Below, in pieces: positions 54,433-64,000 of a stretch of 64,000 nucleotides of DNA. The stretch is from positions 1,736,001 through 1,800,000 of the forward strand of contig NZ_JUHH01000001.1 of assembly GCF_000799735.1 (NCBI RefSeq), given 5' to 3'. Numbering within the stretch: position 1 is the stretch's first letter; each line of letters opens with the position of its first letter. The notes below the pieces were generated by a model. It saw only the letters and a program-made list of their open reading frames with translations. It was not told the DNA's origin and searched no databases. This stretch comes from Methylotenera sp. G11. Its GTDB lineage: Bacteria > Pseudomonadota > Gammaproteobacteria > Burkholderiales > Methylophilaceae. A program made the translations under genes and the position numbers.

Positions 54433-57309
54433 GTGAAACACGAAAGCACACCGCACCAGCACTTCCTCAGCCTGCGCTGGAAATTGCTGCTGATCCTGTT
54501 CATTGTTTCCGCAATCATCGGCATTGCCAGTTCATATTACTTCCAGCACCAGCTGCTGATCCAGTTCGACCAGGCACGTAAAGAGGCGCAGCTCAAATAC
54601 ACCAGACAGATTAACGGCCTGATCAGCCTCGATGTTGAACGGGTTCGCCAGCTGACCGCGACACTCCCGACTTTCGTCAGCCTGAACAATGACCTCATGG
54701 AATATGCCAGTCCCGCGTTCTACCGTTATTTTGATAACTTCTGGTCGAACTTCCAGATCGATATGGGCGTGAATGATGCCAAGCTATATGCCCCGGACGG
54801 ACATATCATCGCCTCGTGGGGCAATGATGCACAAGACAACCTGTCTGTTCAGTCCAGGTCATGGAAAAGCAACTGGGAAGCGATCCTGAGTACAGAAACA
54901 TCGAGCGGGCTGATCGAGTGCTCGTATACGTGCAGCATTTATGCCTTTGCCCCCATCCTTAAAAAAGGCGAGACCGTCGGTGTTTTCTCAATCGGCGCTT
55001 CGCTCGCCGATGCTGTCCTGTCATTCCAGAAAACATCCAAAGCAGACGTTGCCATTGTTTTCTCAAAACCTGGCGCAGGCAATATTCCAAAATCGCTGTG
55101 GGGAATGCATATCGCAGCAGCTTCCAACCCAGAATCCTTAGTGCCTTTAATCACCAGGGCTGCCAGCATCCATTCTTTTTCAGAATTATCTGAAAAACCC
55201 GTACGCTATGCGGAAGCAGATAACATCTATGAAATCAGCCTGGTTAAACTTGAACAATCCTACTGGACCGACGGCATGCAAATGATCATCGTCGAAAACA
55301 TCACCCCTGACCTTGCCATCGTGCAGCAGAACAGCAAACAGATCATGATATTTGCAATGCTGGCGACTGTGCTGATACTTTCATTGCTTTATTTCCTGCT
55401 CAGCATCCCGTTAAAACGCCTGCGCCGCATCGCATCGTCAATGCCGCTGCTTGGCCAGGGGGCATTCCAGGAATTGCGCTCCGGCCTGAGGCCGCATCGT
55501 CATCAATTAACGGACGAAATGGATGTACTGGACCAATCCACGCTGGACCTGTCCAATAAACTGGAATCCCTGGAACATGAAGTGCTTGAAAAAAACCTTT
55601 CCTTGAAAAACCTTTTTAACGAGGTGTTGAGGGAGAAAGAATTTGCGACAAAACTCCTGAACCAGGCCGAAGCCATCATTGCCACCATCACCGTGGACGG
55701 ACGCATTTTATCCATTAACCAGTTCGGACTGACCCTGACCGGGAAAAACAAAGAAGAGCTGATGTACAGCGACTTATCCCAGGCTGACTGGACTGCCCTC
55801 AAGGAAAAACTGGCGGAAGTTGCCAGCACGGATTTATATAATTATGCGCATGAGTCGGTACTCATTGCGGCCGACCGGTCTCCGCGCAATATTTCCTGGG
55901 TGCATACCCGGCTGCAGGATGATCTAAAAGGTGACACGATTCTTTTGTCGGTCGGCATGGATATCACCGAACGCATCCGCTCTCAGGAAGTCATCCATCA
56001 TCTTGCAAACTATGATGCACTGACCAATCTTCCGAACCGGCGCCTGTTGATCGACAGGCTCAAACATGCCCTGAGTTCCAGCACCCGCAGCGGCCAGCAC
56101 GGCGCATTGCTTTTTATCGACCTTGATAATTTCAAATCACTCAATGACACCCTTGGCCATAAAATTGGCGACCTATTACTGCAGGAAGTCGCCAAACGGC
56201 TCACCGTGTGCATCCGTGAAGGAGACACCGTCTCACGCATCGGGAGTGACGAGTTTATTGTCGTACTGGAAGACTTAAGCAACAAGGCGATTGAATCGGC
56301 AGGGCAAGCCGAACATGTTGCAAGAAAGATCCAGCATAGGCTTAACCAGCCATTCCAGCTCAAAGCGCACTCATACCAGAACACGGTCAGCATCGGTATC
56401 AGCTTGTTCAGCGACCACGATAAAGATACGGAAGAACTGCTGAAACAGGTCGATATTGCGAGTAACCAGGCCAAACGCAACGGTAACAACAGCATTTGTT
56501 TCTATGACCCCAAAATGCAGGAAAGCCTTACCGCGCACGTAACGCTTGAACGTGAACTGAACCAGGCCATCATTGCCCGGCAATTCATACTGTATTACCA
56601 GATCCAGGTGGACAATACAGGCAAGGCACTCGGTGCTGAAGTGCTGATCCGCTGGCAGCACCCGCAGCGGGGCATCGTGTCGCCTTTTGATTTTATCCCG
56701 CTGGCAGAAGAGACCGGGCTCATTATCCCGATCGGGAAATGGGTGCTGGACAATGCCTGCGCACAGCTCAGCACATGGCAGAAATCGGAGCACACCAGGC
56801 ACCTCTCTTTATCAGTCAATGTCACCGCGCAGCAGTTCCTGCAAAACAACTTTGCGGCACAAGTGGAGTCTGCCATCCGGATCAATGCCATCGACCCTGC
56901 GCTGCTGAAGCTGGAACTGACTGAAAGCATGCTGGTGAATGAGCTGGATAAAACCATCGCCACGATGCACGCGCTGCAGAAAATCGGCATCAAATTCTCG
57001 CTGGATGATTTTGGTACCGGCTACTCATCATTGCAGTACCTGAAGCGTCTGCCGATCTATCAATTAAAAATAGACCAGTCTTTTGTGCATGAGCTTGCCA
57101 ATAACCTCAGTGACCAGGCAATCGTGCGCACGATCATCGCTATGGCGCAGACCCTGAACCTGAACGTAATTGCAGAGGGCGTGGAAACGTCTGAACAAAG
57201 GCAGATGCTGCTGGATAACGGCTGCTATTGCTATCAGGGTTATCTGTTTGGCAAGCCGTTACCGATTGATGCGTTTGAAGCCTTGCTCAAGAAAAGCCTG
57301 GCCTTCTAG
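54433..57309 (+). CDS. Membrane sensor with PAS, GGDEF and EAL domains
   Basis: A 958-residue cyclic di-GMP enzyme. Membrane segment 1 (16-37) is followed by a periplasmic sensor region of about 265 residues with two cysteines (ECSYTCSIY), then membrane segment 2 (about 306-330), a linker helix, PAS (about 405-520), GGDEF (about 535-690) and EAL (about 705-950). The GGDEF site reads GSDEF (604-608), a functional variant in many cyclases. The EAL site is EVL with E736, and DDFGTGYSSL, KIDQSF and EGVET are intact, so phosphodiesterase activity is likely. The start is GTG. It is encoded with the PBP-like and porin-like proteins, which probably supply its signal. Confidence 0.92.
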   Translation: MKHESTPHQHFLSLRWKLLLILFIVSAIIGIASSYYFQHQLLIQFDQARKEAQLKYTRQINGLISLDVERVRQLTATLPTFVSLNNDLMEYASPAFYRYFDNFWSNFQIDMGVNDAKLYAPDGHIIASWGNDAQDNLSVQSRSWKSNWEAILSTETSSGLIECSYTCSIYAFAPILKKGETVGVFSIGASLADAVLSFQKTSKADVAIVFSKPGAGNIPKSLWGMHIAAASNPESLVPLITRAASIHSFSELSEKPVRYAEADNIYEISLVKLEQSYWTDGMQMIIVENITPDLAIVQQNSKQIMIFAMLATVLILSLLYFLLSIPLKRLRRIASSMPLLGQGAFQELRSGLRPHRHQLTDEMDVLDQSTLDLSNKLESLEHEVLEKNLSLKNLFNEVLREKEFATKLLNQAEAIIATITVDGRILSINQFGLTLTGKNKEELMYSDLSQADWTALKEKLAEVASTDLYNYAHESVLIAADRSPRNISWVHTRLQDDLKGDTILLSVGMDITERIRSQEVIHHLANYDALTNLPNRRLLIDRLKHALSSSTRSGQHGALLFIDLDNFKSLNDTLGHKIGDLLLQEVAKRLTVCIREGDTVSRIGSDEFIVVLEDLSNKAIESAGQAEHVARKIQHRLNQPFQLKAHSYQNTVSIGISLFSDHDKDTEELLKQVDIASNQAKRNGNNSICFYDPKMQESLTAHVTLERELNQAIIARQFILYYQIQVDNTGKALGAEVLIRWQHPQRGIVSPFDFIPLAEETGLIIPIGKWVLDNACAQLSTWQKSEHTRHLSLSVNVTAQQFLQNNFAAQVESAIRINAIDPALLKLELTESMLVNELDKTIATMHALQKIGIKFSLDDFGTGYSSLQYLKRLPIYQLKIDQSFVHELANNLSDQAIVRTIIAMAQTLNLNVIAEGVETSEQRQMLLDNGCYCYQGYLFGKPLPIDAFEALLKKSLAF

Positions 57310-57361
57310 TTTTTTTAATCCCCCGCGTGCGCCGGCTGTGGACGCGGTTATGCCACGCAGC

Positions 57362-57673
57362 CTACCTCTTTTTTGACAGCTGCCGGATGCTTGGAATCAA
57401 AACCCGGTGTTCCTGCTCAAACACAGTCGTCGGCTGCAACTCAGGCTGCGTTTCGCGATTCAGCCTGATGGCTTCTGCAACGAAGCGCTGCTGCATGGAC
57501 GCGCTTTTCGGGTAAATCAGGCGTGACAGATCCCGGATACTTTCTTGAGGCTGCAAAGGCCAGTCCATCGCTGATAGCGACTCATTACTCGCAGCGGCGG
57601 ACAGCAATGGAACATGCAACAGCAGTGCTAGCGCGATGCGTGTCAATAGCTGTCTTGCCGCGTAAGCTTTCAT
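57362..57673 (-). CDS. Small secreted protein with LysM/FimV-like segment
   Basis: A 103-residue protein with a signal peptide (LLTRIALALLLHVPLLSAAA). The mature part (IRDLSRLIYPKSASMQQRFV, then AIRLNRE and ending VLIPSIRQLSKKR) resembles the LysM-like module seen in FimV and FecR-type proteins. It starts 2 nt after argH ends, so it is translated from the argH message. Function unknown; it may be a remnant of a larger envelope protein. Confidence 0.6.
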   Translation of the reverse strand: MKAYAARQLLTRIALALLLHVPLLSAAASNESLSAMDWPLQPQESIRDLSRLIYPKSASMQQRFVAEAIRLNRETQPELQPTTVFEQEHRVLIPSIRQLSKKR

Positions 57674-57675
57674 GT

Positions 57676-59079
57676 TCAGCCCATTTCTTTTTTAGCCCGT
57701 GCAATAGCCGCTTTAACCTGAACCGGGGCTGTGCCGCCAATATGGTTACGGCTTTGCAGGGAACCTTCCAGCGTCAATACGGCATACACATCATCACTGA
57801 TCTCCGCCGCGAATTTCTGCAGGCTTGCCAGCGGCAGGTCACTTAAATCCACGTTCTGCTCTACCGCGTGGCGTACAGCCAGCGCTACGACTTCGTGCGC
57901 ATCCCTGAACGGCATGCCTTTTTTCACGAGATAATCAGCCAGGTCGGTCGCTGTCGCAAAACCTTCACTGGCGGCCTGGCGCATGTTTTCTTTATTGACG
58001 GTAATGCCACGCATCATGTCCGCATAGATTTCCAGCGTAACCAGTAAAGTATCCACCGTATCGAACAACGGCTCCTTGTCCTCCTGGTTATCTTTGTTAT
58101 AGGCAAGCGGCTGGCCTTTCATCAGGGTGAGCAAGGCCGTCAGGTGCCCGTATACTCGGCCGGTTTTACCGCGCACCAGTTCCGGCACATCCGGGTTCTT
58201 TTTCTGCGGCATGATCGACGAGCCGGTACAGAAACGGTCCGCAATATCAATAAACGCAAACCGTGGTGAACTCCACAAAATTAGCTCTTCAGACAGGCGC
58301 GACAGATGCGTCATCACCAATGAAGAGGCAAAGGTAAATTCAATGGCAAAGTCACGGTCTGACACTGCATCCAATGAATTTTCACATACGCCGTCAAAAC
58401 CCAGGTTTTTCGCAACCATTTCACGGTCAATCGGGTAACTGGTACCGGCCAGCGCAGCAGCACCCAGCGGCAGGCGGTTGATGCGTTTCCTGCAATCCAC
58501 AAAGCGCGCGGCATCGCGTTTCAGCATCTCATAATAAGCCATCAGATGGTGGCCAAACGTCACAGGTTGCGCCACTTGCAGGTGCGTAAAGCCCGGCATT
58601 ACCGTGTCGTAATGCTTTTCAGCCAGATCGAGCAGGCTGCCCTGCAATTGATGCAAGCCGGCAACCACCTGGTCTGCCGTCGCCCGCAGCCACAAACGCA
58701 CATCGGTTGCCACCTGGTCATTACGGCTTCTGCCCGTATGTAAGCGCTTACCTGCGTCGCCAATCTTGTCGGTCAGGCGTTTTTCAATATTCAGATGCAC
58801 ATCTTCCAGATCCAGCAGCCATTCAAACTGGCCGGCTTCGATTTCCTGTGCGATTTCCTGCAAGCCTTTTTCAATCGCGGCGAAATCCTGCCTGGAAATA
58901 ATCGACCGCTCACTCAACATGCGAGCATGAGCGATAGACCCCTGTATGTCATATGGCGCCAGGCGGTAATCGAAGCCCACAGAGGCTGTATATTTTTTTA
59001 CCAGCTCTGCTACCGGCTCATTAAAACGCCCTGACCAACTGGTGTCTTTTTTATTGAGCGAATTTACTTTTTCTGTCAA
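57676..59079 (-). CDS. argH: Argininosuccinate lyase
   Basis: Last step of arginine synthesis, splitting argininosuccinate into arginine and fumarate. The 467 residues contain [20 protein letters not shown] at the start, [38 protein letters not shown] and the signature [19 protein letters not shown] with the catalytic serine loop. Full length. It diverges from algZ, an arrangement also known from Pseudomonas (argH next to algZ-algR-hemCD). Confidence 0.97.
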   Translation of the reverse strand: MTEKVNSLNKKDTSWSGRFNEPVAELVKKYTASVGFDYRLAPYDIQGSIAHARMLSERSIISRQDFAAIEKGLQEIAQEIEAGQFEWLLDLEDVHLNIEKRLTDKIGDAGKRLHTGRSRNDQVATDVRLWLRATADQVVAGLHQLQGSLLDLAEKHYDTVMPGFTHLQVAQPVTFGHHLMAYYEMLKRDAARFVDCRKRINRLPLGAAALAGTSYPIDREMVAKNLGFDGVCENSLDAVSDRDFAIEFTFASSLVMTHLSRLSEELILWSSPRFAFIDIADRFCTGSSIMPQKKNPDVPELVRGKTGRVYGHLTALLTLMKGQPLAYNKDNQEDKEPLFDTVDTLLVTLEIYADMMRGITVNKENMRQAASEGFATATDLADYLVKKGMPFRDAHEVVALAVRHAVEQNVDLSDLPLASLQKFAAEISDDVYAVLTLEGSLQSRNHIGGTAPVQVKAAIARAKKEMG

Positions 59080-59212
59080 TTTCTTAACCTATCTATTTTA
59101 AACTTTGTCGTTAACGACGATATACTGTAAGTATAATGCAAAATAAATACTTTTAAGGCCGATTGTATCAATACGGCAACCCAAGCAAGGCAAAACCACA
59201 CGCCAAACCAAC

Positions 59213-60217
59213 ATGAAAAATACCGGCCGTTTACCCAATATCCGTAATCTGGGCATACTGTTACGCGTACTGATCATCGCTAACACTGCCTTAATATTGG
59301 TTGCCTATACCTTGAGCGCAGACCCGGTAGATTTCTTCGAACACATGGCGGCCATCTCCGCGCTGGCGCAACCCATGCTGTTAGGCTGCCTGCTTTTACT
59401 TTATGGCTGCTACCCCCTGATTGTCAGGTTAAATTATCCACAGGGGCTGGTCGCGATATTCACCCTGGTCATGCTATGCACCTTAATCATCTATATGCTG
59501 TTTGCCCGGCTCTGGGTTTTCGATGACCTGCCGGCATTGTCACGCATACTTTTTACTGCCGCCGCCATCAGCGCAATCACGCTGTATTATTTTAACCTGC
59601 GCTATCGCGCGCAGTCGCCGGCCGTGACCGAAGCGCGGCTGCAGGCGCTGCAGGCACGCATCCGCCCGCATTTTCTGTTTAACAGCATCAATGCCGTGCT
59701 CTCGCTCATCCGCAGCCAGCCCAAGCAGGCCGAAACCGCTTTAGAAGACATGGCAGACCTGTTTCGCGTACTGATGGCCGACAACCGTGAATTGGTGCCG
59801 CTCGCACAGGAAATCGCACTGTGCCGGCAATACCTGGCACTGGAAAAGCTGCGCCTGAACGAACGCCTGAATATTCAATGGCAGATTGACAATATGCCAC
59901 CGGATGCCATGATTCCGCCACTGGTGCTCCAGCCGCTGGTGGAAAATGCGGTTTACCACGGGATTGAGCCGCTGGCCAGCGGCGGCACTATTACGATTCA
60001 GATCTATACCAGATTGAACGAAATCCACCTGGTGCTGAAAAACCCCTACAATACGCAGAATAACCGCCAGCACGGCAATAAAATGGCGCTTGGCAATATC
60101 AAGGAGCGACTGGCACTGCACTTCGATCTTGAAGCCTCCCTTAAAAACAGTCAGGAAAAAGGCGAATATGTCGTGCATATCGTCCTGCCCCATCAGAAAC
60201 AGACACAGAAACATTGA
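59213..60217 (+). CDS. algZ: LytS/AlgZ-family sensor histidine kinase
   Basis: A 334-residue membrane kinase: four hydrophobic spans in the first 130 residues (for example LRVLIIANTALILVAYTL), then a His_kinase domain with the phospho-acceptor H153 in RIRPHFLFNSINAVLS. A C-terminal ATPase domain with LVLQPLVENAVYHGIEPL and MALGNIKERL follows. There is no large periplasmic sensor, so it likely senses at or in the membrane. It pairs with the LytTR regulator that begins at its stop codon (TGATG overlap). Confidence 0.92.
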   Translation: MKNTGRLPNIRNLGILLRVLIIANTALILVAYTLSADPVDFFEHMAAISALAQPMLLGCLLLLYGCYPLIVRLNYPQGLVAIFTLVMLCTLIIYMLFARLWVFDDLPALSRILFTAAAISAITLYYFNLRYRAQSPAVTEARLQALQARIRPHFLFNSINAVLSLIRSQPKQAETALEDMADLFRVLMADNRELVPLAQEIALCRQYLALEKLRLNERLNIQWQIDNMPPDAMIPPLVLQPLVENAVYHGIEPLASGGTITIQIYTRLNEIHLVLKNPYNTQNNRQHGNKMALGNIKERLALHFDLEASLKNSQEKGEYVVHIVLPHQKQTQKH

Positions 60218-60954
60218 TGCCCATGCTTAACATCCTGATCGCCGATGATGAAGCCCCTGCCCGCAATCGTTTGCGCGACCTGCTGACCGATATCGGCAAC
60301 ACCCATATTGTTGCCGAAGCCAAAAACGGGAAGGAAGCCCTGCTGCGTGCAGATGAGTTGCAGCCGGACATCGTGCTGCTGGATATCCGCATGCCGGAAA
60401 TGGACGGCATCGAGGCTGCGCAGCACTTGCAGAATCTACCCAGGCCGCCAGCCGTTATTTTCACCACCGCCTTTGATAATTACGCTATCCAGGCCTTTGA
60501 CATGAATGCCGTCGACTATTTATTAAAACCGATCAGGTTGGAGCGGCTGGAAAAAGCGCTGCAAAAGGCACGCGCCCTGCAGCCGCAGCAGCTTGCTGCA
60601 ATCACACCGCTATCGCCAAGAAAAACGCACCTCACGATCACAGAGCGTGGCCGCATCCTGCTAGTACCTGTTGACGACATCATCTACCTGCGCGCCGAAC
60701 TCAAATACGTCACCGTACGTACGGCAGAACGTGAATACCTGCTTGAAGAGTCGCTGACGCATCTGGAACAGGAGTTCGCGCATTTATTCATCCGCCTGCA
60801 TCGCAACTGCCTGGTTGCACAGGCTTATATCCTCGGCTATGAAAAACGCAGCAGCGATGAACATGGCGAAAAACAATGGGTAGCGCTGTTAAAGCACGTG
60901 CCGGAAACCGTCACGGTCAGTCGCCGTCAGCAGCATCTTATCCGCATGACCTGA
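60217..60954 (+). CDS. algR: LytTR response regulator AlgR
   Basis: A 245-residue two-domain regulator. The receiver domain (1-115) has acidic residues near 10-12 and phospho-acceptor D56 in VLLDIRMPEMDG. The LytTR DNA-binding domain (about 140-240) has IIYLRAELKYVTVRTAEREY and HRNCLVAQAYI. In Pseudomonas AlgR controls type IV pili and alginate; the local targets are unknown. Start ATG 60217 overlaps the kinase stop by one base; ATG 60223 is also possible. Next to hemC as in Pseudomonas. Confidence 0.93.
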   Translation: MPMLNILIADDEAPARNRLRDLLTDIGNTHIVAEAKNGKEALLRADELQPDIVLLDIRMPEMDGIEAAQHLQNLPRPPAVIFTTAFDNYAIQAFDMNAVDYLLKPIRLERLEKALQKARALQPQQLAAITPLSPRKTHLTITERGRILLVPVDDIIYLRAELKYVTVRTAEREYLLEESLTHLEQEFAHLFIRLHRNCLVAQAYILGYEKRSSDEHGEKQWVALLKHVPETVTVSRRQQHLIRMT

Positions 60955-61062
60955 TTCAGCTTGATATCAGGGCGCTTAAAGACTGTTTAGCCAAGGCTAC
61001 CGTACAGCTTGTGATAAAATAAACGCTCATTATTTAAAATCAGCATAGCCTGTACTTAGCGC

Positions 61063-62016
61063 ATGAACAACTCCGCCAACCCAACCCCAAATACACCGGC
61101 TCCGAAAAAACTGGTGATCGCATCCCGTGAAAGCGCGCTTGCCATGTGGCAGGCACGTCATATTCAAAGCCGCCTGCAGGCGCTGTACCCGGAAACCGAA
61201 GTCACTATCCTGGGCATGACGACAACCGGCGACCAGATTCTGGACACCCCCTTGGCCAAAGTCGGCGGCAAAGGTCTGTTTGTGAAAGAACTGGAAACAG
61301 CATTGGCAGATGGTCGCGCCGACCTTGCCGTACACAGCATGAAGGATGTGCCGATGAACCTCCCGGAAGGCTTTGTGCTGGCAGCCACCGGTGAGCGTGA
61401 AGACGCCCGCGATGCCTTTGTTTCAAACGACTTTGCATCACTTGAAGACCTGCCGGCAGGCAGCATCGTCGGCACCTCTAGCCTGCGCCGCCAAAGCCAG
61501 CTGCAGGCGCGTTTTCCGCACCTGAAAATCGAATCCCTGCGCGGCAACCTGCAAACGCGCTTACGCAAACTGGACGAAGGTCAGTATGCCGCGATCATTC
61601 TTGCAGCAGCAGGTTTAATCCGCCTGGAACTGGGCAGCAGGATCCGTCAGTTCATTACCCCGGAACAGAGTATTCCGGCTGTTGGTCAGGGCGCGCTGGG
61701 CATAGAAATAAACGCCAGCCGAACTGATATGGTCGCGGTGCTTGCACCGCTCAACCACGCTGACACCCAGGTATGCGTTGAAGCAGAACGCGGCATGAGC
61801 CGCACCCTGGCAGGCAGCTGCACCGTACCACTCGGTGCCTACGCGGTATGTGAAGGCGATAACATCCGTATCACCGGTTTTGTCGCCAGTGTCGATGGCA
61901 CACAGATGCTGGTTGAAACTGCAACCGGCAACAGAAACGAAGCCGAAGCCTTGGGTAGGAAACTGGCAAGCCAGTTGATTGCGCAAGGTGCAGATAAAAT
62001 CCTGGCTGCTCTGTAG
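61063..62016 (+). CDS. hemC: Hydroxymethylbilane synthase (porphobilinogen deaminase)
   Basis: Joins four porphobilinogens in tetrapyrrole synthesis. The 317 residues contain [46 protein letters not shown] and the cofactor-attachment cysteine C253 in [12 protein letters not shown]. Full length with a slightly longer polar N-terminus. It leads hemC-hemD-hemX-hemY and follows algR by 108 nt. Confidence 0.97.
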   Translation: MNNSANPTPNTPAPKKLVIASRESALAMWQARHIQSRLQALYPETEVTILGMTTTGDQILDTPLAKVGGKGLFVKELETALADGRADLAVHSMKDVPMNLPEGFVLAATGEREDARDAFVSNDFASLEDLPAGSIVGTSSLRRQSQLQARFPHLKIESLRGNLQTRLRKLDEGQYAAIILAAAGLIRLELGSRIRQFITPEQSIPAVGQGALGIEINASRTDMVAVLAPLNHADTQVCVEAERGMSRTLAGSCTVPLGAYAVCEGDNIRITGFVASVDGTQMLVETATGNRNEAEALGRKLASQLIAQGADKILAAL

Positions 62017-62048
62017 CAAAAGCCAACAACCCTCCGGTATACCTGAAT

Positions 62049-62870
62049 ATGACTTCTGACCAGCTGCTGAAGAATTTGCATGTCGCGGTAACACGGCCGG
62101 TCGATCAGGCGCAAAGCCTTTGCAGGGCGATCGAGAAAAATGGCGGTGTTGCTATTGAGTTTCCATTAATTGCCGTTTCTGCGCTGGAGAATTATCAAAC
62201 TTTTGAACAGCAGATAACACAGTTAGTTAACACTGACCTGGCCATATTCATCAGCACGAACGCCGTAGATTTTGCGGTGCCGCGTGTACTTGAAAAATAT
62301 GGTCAATTTCCGCAGCAATTAAGATTTGCCGCTATCGGTCACCAGACTGCGAATGCCCTGCGCCAGTACGGGATCAATGATGTGCTGATTCCCGAAGGCC
62401 GTTATGACAGTGAAACCCTGCTGGCACTGCCTGAGATGCAGGAGGTTTCCGGCAAGACTGTCGCCATCTTCCGCGGCGCAGGCGGACGTGAGCTGATGGC
62501 AGAGACACTGAAAGCGCGTGGCGCCCATGTGTATTTTGCAGAAAGCTATCGGCGCATCAACCCGCAGCATAGCACCGAGGCTCTGAGCGGCAGTTGGCAG
62601 CAGCGCAAGCTGGACGCCGTAATCGTGACCAGCAGCGAAGCCATGCGCTACCTGCTGCAAATGGCCCAGGGCGAAACCTGGCTGCAGCATGTCACTTTAT
62701 GCGTCAATCATGAGAGAATAGCTGAACTGCCAAGGCAGCTTGGTCTGAAAGTGCTGGTTGCCGAAGCCCCTGGAGATGCTGCAATGCTGCAATGCTTATC
62801 ACAACTTGTTAATTCACAGCCTGTTAATTCACAGCCTGCTGGATCTGGACATGTTCAACATCATGAATGA
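62049..62870 (+). CDS. hemD: Uroporphyrinogen-III synthase
   Basis: Closes and inverts ring D of the linear tetrapyrrole. The family is poorly conserved, but the 273-residue protein has the expected bilobal form with VAVTRPVDQAQSLCRAIEKN, IFISTNAVDFAVPRVLEKY, FAAIGHQTANALRQYGI and DAVIVTSSEAMRYLLQMA. The C-terminus carries an in-frame 15-bp tandem duplication (VNSQP twice). The stop overlaps the hemX start by 8 nt. Confidence 0.93.
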   Translation: MTSDQLLKNLHVAVTRPVDQAQSLCRAIEKNGGVAIEFPLIAVSALENYQTFEQQITQLVNTDLAIFISTNAVDFAVPRVLEKYGQFPQQLRFAAIGHQTANALRQYGINDVLIPEGRYDSETLLALPEMQEVSGKTVAIFRGAGGRELMAETLKARGAHVYFAESYRRINPQHSTEALSGSWQQRKLDAVIVTSSEAMRYLLQMAQGETWLQHVTLCVNHERIAELPRQLGLKVLVAEAPGDAAMLQCLSQLVNSQPVNSQPAGSGHVQHHE

Positions 62871-63903
62871 CCAGGATATGCAAGCGCAGCCGATGCAGAA
62901 AAACAAGCCATCCATGGTGAACATAAGCTGGGTTGTACTGGTAATCGCCGCACTGTCCACACTTGCCTGGCAATGGCTCAATACCCGGCATAAATTTAAC
63001 GAGATCGAGCTATCGCTGAGCCAGAAGCTGGAACAATACCAGGCCATCAATAAACAAAGCCTGGCTCTCGCCAAGCAAGCTGAAGAACGCAGCGTCCAGG
63101 CCAATATGCGCACCATCGTGCTGGAACAGAAACTTGCTGAATCACGCGACCAGCAAGAGGCTCTGCAAACACTTTACACCCAGCTCGCAGAAAACCGTGA
63201 ATCAACCGCAGTGGCCGAAGTAGAACAGCTGCTCACCATTGCCAGCCAGCAACTGCAATTGAGCGGCAATGTAAAATCAGCCCTGCTCGCCTTGCAGGCT
63301 GCCTATAAACGCCTCGAACCCCTGGAGTTGCCACGCGCTATCCAGCTGCGCGAAACCCTCAATCTCGAAATAGAGCGCCTGCGCGAAATACCGCAAGTAG
63401 ATGTGATCAGCATGAGTTCGCAGCTTACCCATCTGTCGGAGCTGTGCGGAAAGCTGCCTTTAATCAGTGAGCGCCAGCCGACGCTGAATGCGAAGGCTGC
63501 TGCAGAGCAACTGCCGGTGCAAGCGGAAACTACCTTACAGAAACTGGTTAACGGCATCTGGGATGACATCAGGAACCTGGTCACGGTAGAGCGCATCAAC
63601 AAACCGGAACCACCATTACTGGCGGTGGACCAGTCTTTCTATTTGCGGGAGAACCTGAGGCTAAGGCTGCTGACCGCACGCGTGGCGCTGCTGCAGCATG
63701 ACGAGGCAACTTACAAAGCCGATTTGAACACCGTTAAAAACTGGCTGAATGAATATTTTGATACCAAACATCCGGACACCATCAAAGCCTTCGCTCTGCT
63801 GAACAAATTATCCAGCAACAATATCAGCATTGAATTGCCGCAGCTCGCAGAGAGTTTTGCCGCGGTCAATCGCTATAAGCTGACATTGGAACAGAATGAC
63901 TGA
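62863..63903 (+). CDS. hemX: HemX-like membrane protein
   Basis: A 346-residue protein with an N-terminal cytoplasmic tail, one membrane span (VNISWVVLVIAALSTLAW) and a long coiled-coil periplasmic part. It continues into the HemX domain (AEVEQLLTIASQQLQLSGNV, ENLRLRLLTARVALLQHDEA). HemX follows hemD in many proteobacteria; its role in heme synthesis is unclear and no methyltransferase activity is expected. I chose ATG 62863, overlapping the hemD stop; ATG 62851 is an alternative. Confidence 0.9.
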   Translation: MNDQDMQAQPMQKNKPSMVNISWVVLVIAALSTLAWQWLNTRHKFNEIELSLSQKLEQYQAINKQSLALAKQAEERSVQANMRTIVLEQKLAESRDQQEALQTLYTQLAENRESTAVAEVEQLLTIASQQLQLSGNVKSALLALQAAYKRLEPLELPRAIQLRETLNLEIERLREIPQVDVISMSSQLTHLSELCGKLPLISERQPTLNAKAAAEQLPVQAETTLQKLVNGIWDDIRNLVTVERINKPEPPLLAVDQSFYLRENLRLRLLTARVALLQHDEATYKADLNTVKNWLNEYFDTKHPDTIKAFALLNKLSSNNISIELPQLAESFAAVNRYKLTLEQND

Positions 63904-63909
63904 TAATCC

Positions 63910-64000
63910 ATGATCAAGCATAGAATCTTCTGGTGGCTGCTGATGCCCCTGCTACTGGCAGGCTTGGTATGGCTGGCCAGCAATAATGAAGGCTACGTAC
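63910..64000 (+). CDS. hemY: HemY-like protein, N-terminal fragment
   Basis: The first 30 codons only; the window ends here. The start MIKHRIFWWLLMPLLLAGLV with a hydrophobic segment is typical of proteobacterial HemY (a membrane TPR protein, not the protoporphyrinogen oxidase of the same name). It begins 6 nt after hemX, the usual order. Confidence 0.78.
   Translation, partial: MIKHRIFWWLLMPLLLAGLVWLASNNEGYV

Overview
The window looks like ordinary chromosome of a Gram-negative betaproteobacterium. Outer-membrane porins, a FimV-type protein, an AlgZ/AlgR-hemCD cluster and the gmk-rpoZ-spoT order all point that way. The overall gene set is reminiscent of methylotrophic Methylophilaceae, but that family placement is an inference. 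I see no phage, transposon or CRISPR array.

Layout. 1-2634: the rimP-nusA-infB operon (minus strand, infB truncated by the window edge), with a terminator-like hairpin just after its promoter. 2795-15431: a sulfur-acquisition locus. On the plus strand it holds an OscA/YezD-like small protein, an anion-type porin, a sulfate-binding protein, a DUF2325 protein, then a second sulfate-binding protein, a degenerate EAL protein and the sulfate permease cysT-cysW-cysA. Inserted between these on the minus strand is a three-gene operon: serine acetyltransferase (epsC), family 2A encapsulin shell (SrpI-like) and a cysteine desulfurase with a ~200-residue N-terminal extension that fits an encapsulin cargo domain. 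15780-27727: two tandem rRNA operons (16S, tRNA-Ile, tRNA-Ala, 23S, 5S; minus strand). They lie in a 5968-bp direct repeat separated by only 12 bp, whose edge cuts into the 3' end of tyrS.

27703-36211: tyrS, an M23 peptidase, anmK, gltA, erpA, bactofilin plus a small coiled-coil membrane protein, argC and rplM-rpsI. 36533-46941: fimV (plus), then the minus-strand series ubiA, ubiC, recG, ridA, spoT, rpoZ, gmk, yicC. 47217-51989: a Ser/Thr kinase and PP2C phosphatase pair, rph, rdgB, a small unknown gene and hemW. 52096-57309: a lipoprotein, then an operon of a PBP-like periplasmic protein, a porin-like protein and a large GGDEF/EAL sensor. 57362-64000: argH with a small secreted protein, diverging from algZ-algR, then hemC-hemD-hemX-hemY (hemY truncated).

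How they fit together. The sulfur locus covers outer-membrane passage, periplasmic capture, ATP-driven sulfate import, O-acetylserine synthesis and a protein compartment whose cargo removes sulfur from cysteine. Compartments of this type have been linked to elemental sulfur storage. Two plus-strand promoters in the locus share an 18/20-nt motif at nearly the same distance from the start codon (80 and 82 nt), which suggests one sulfur regulator. The encapsulin operon carries an intrinsic terminator inside its own leader, which suggests attenuation. These regulatory readings are inferences from sequence.
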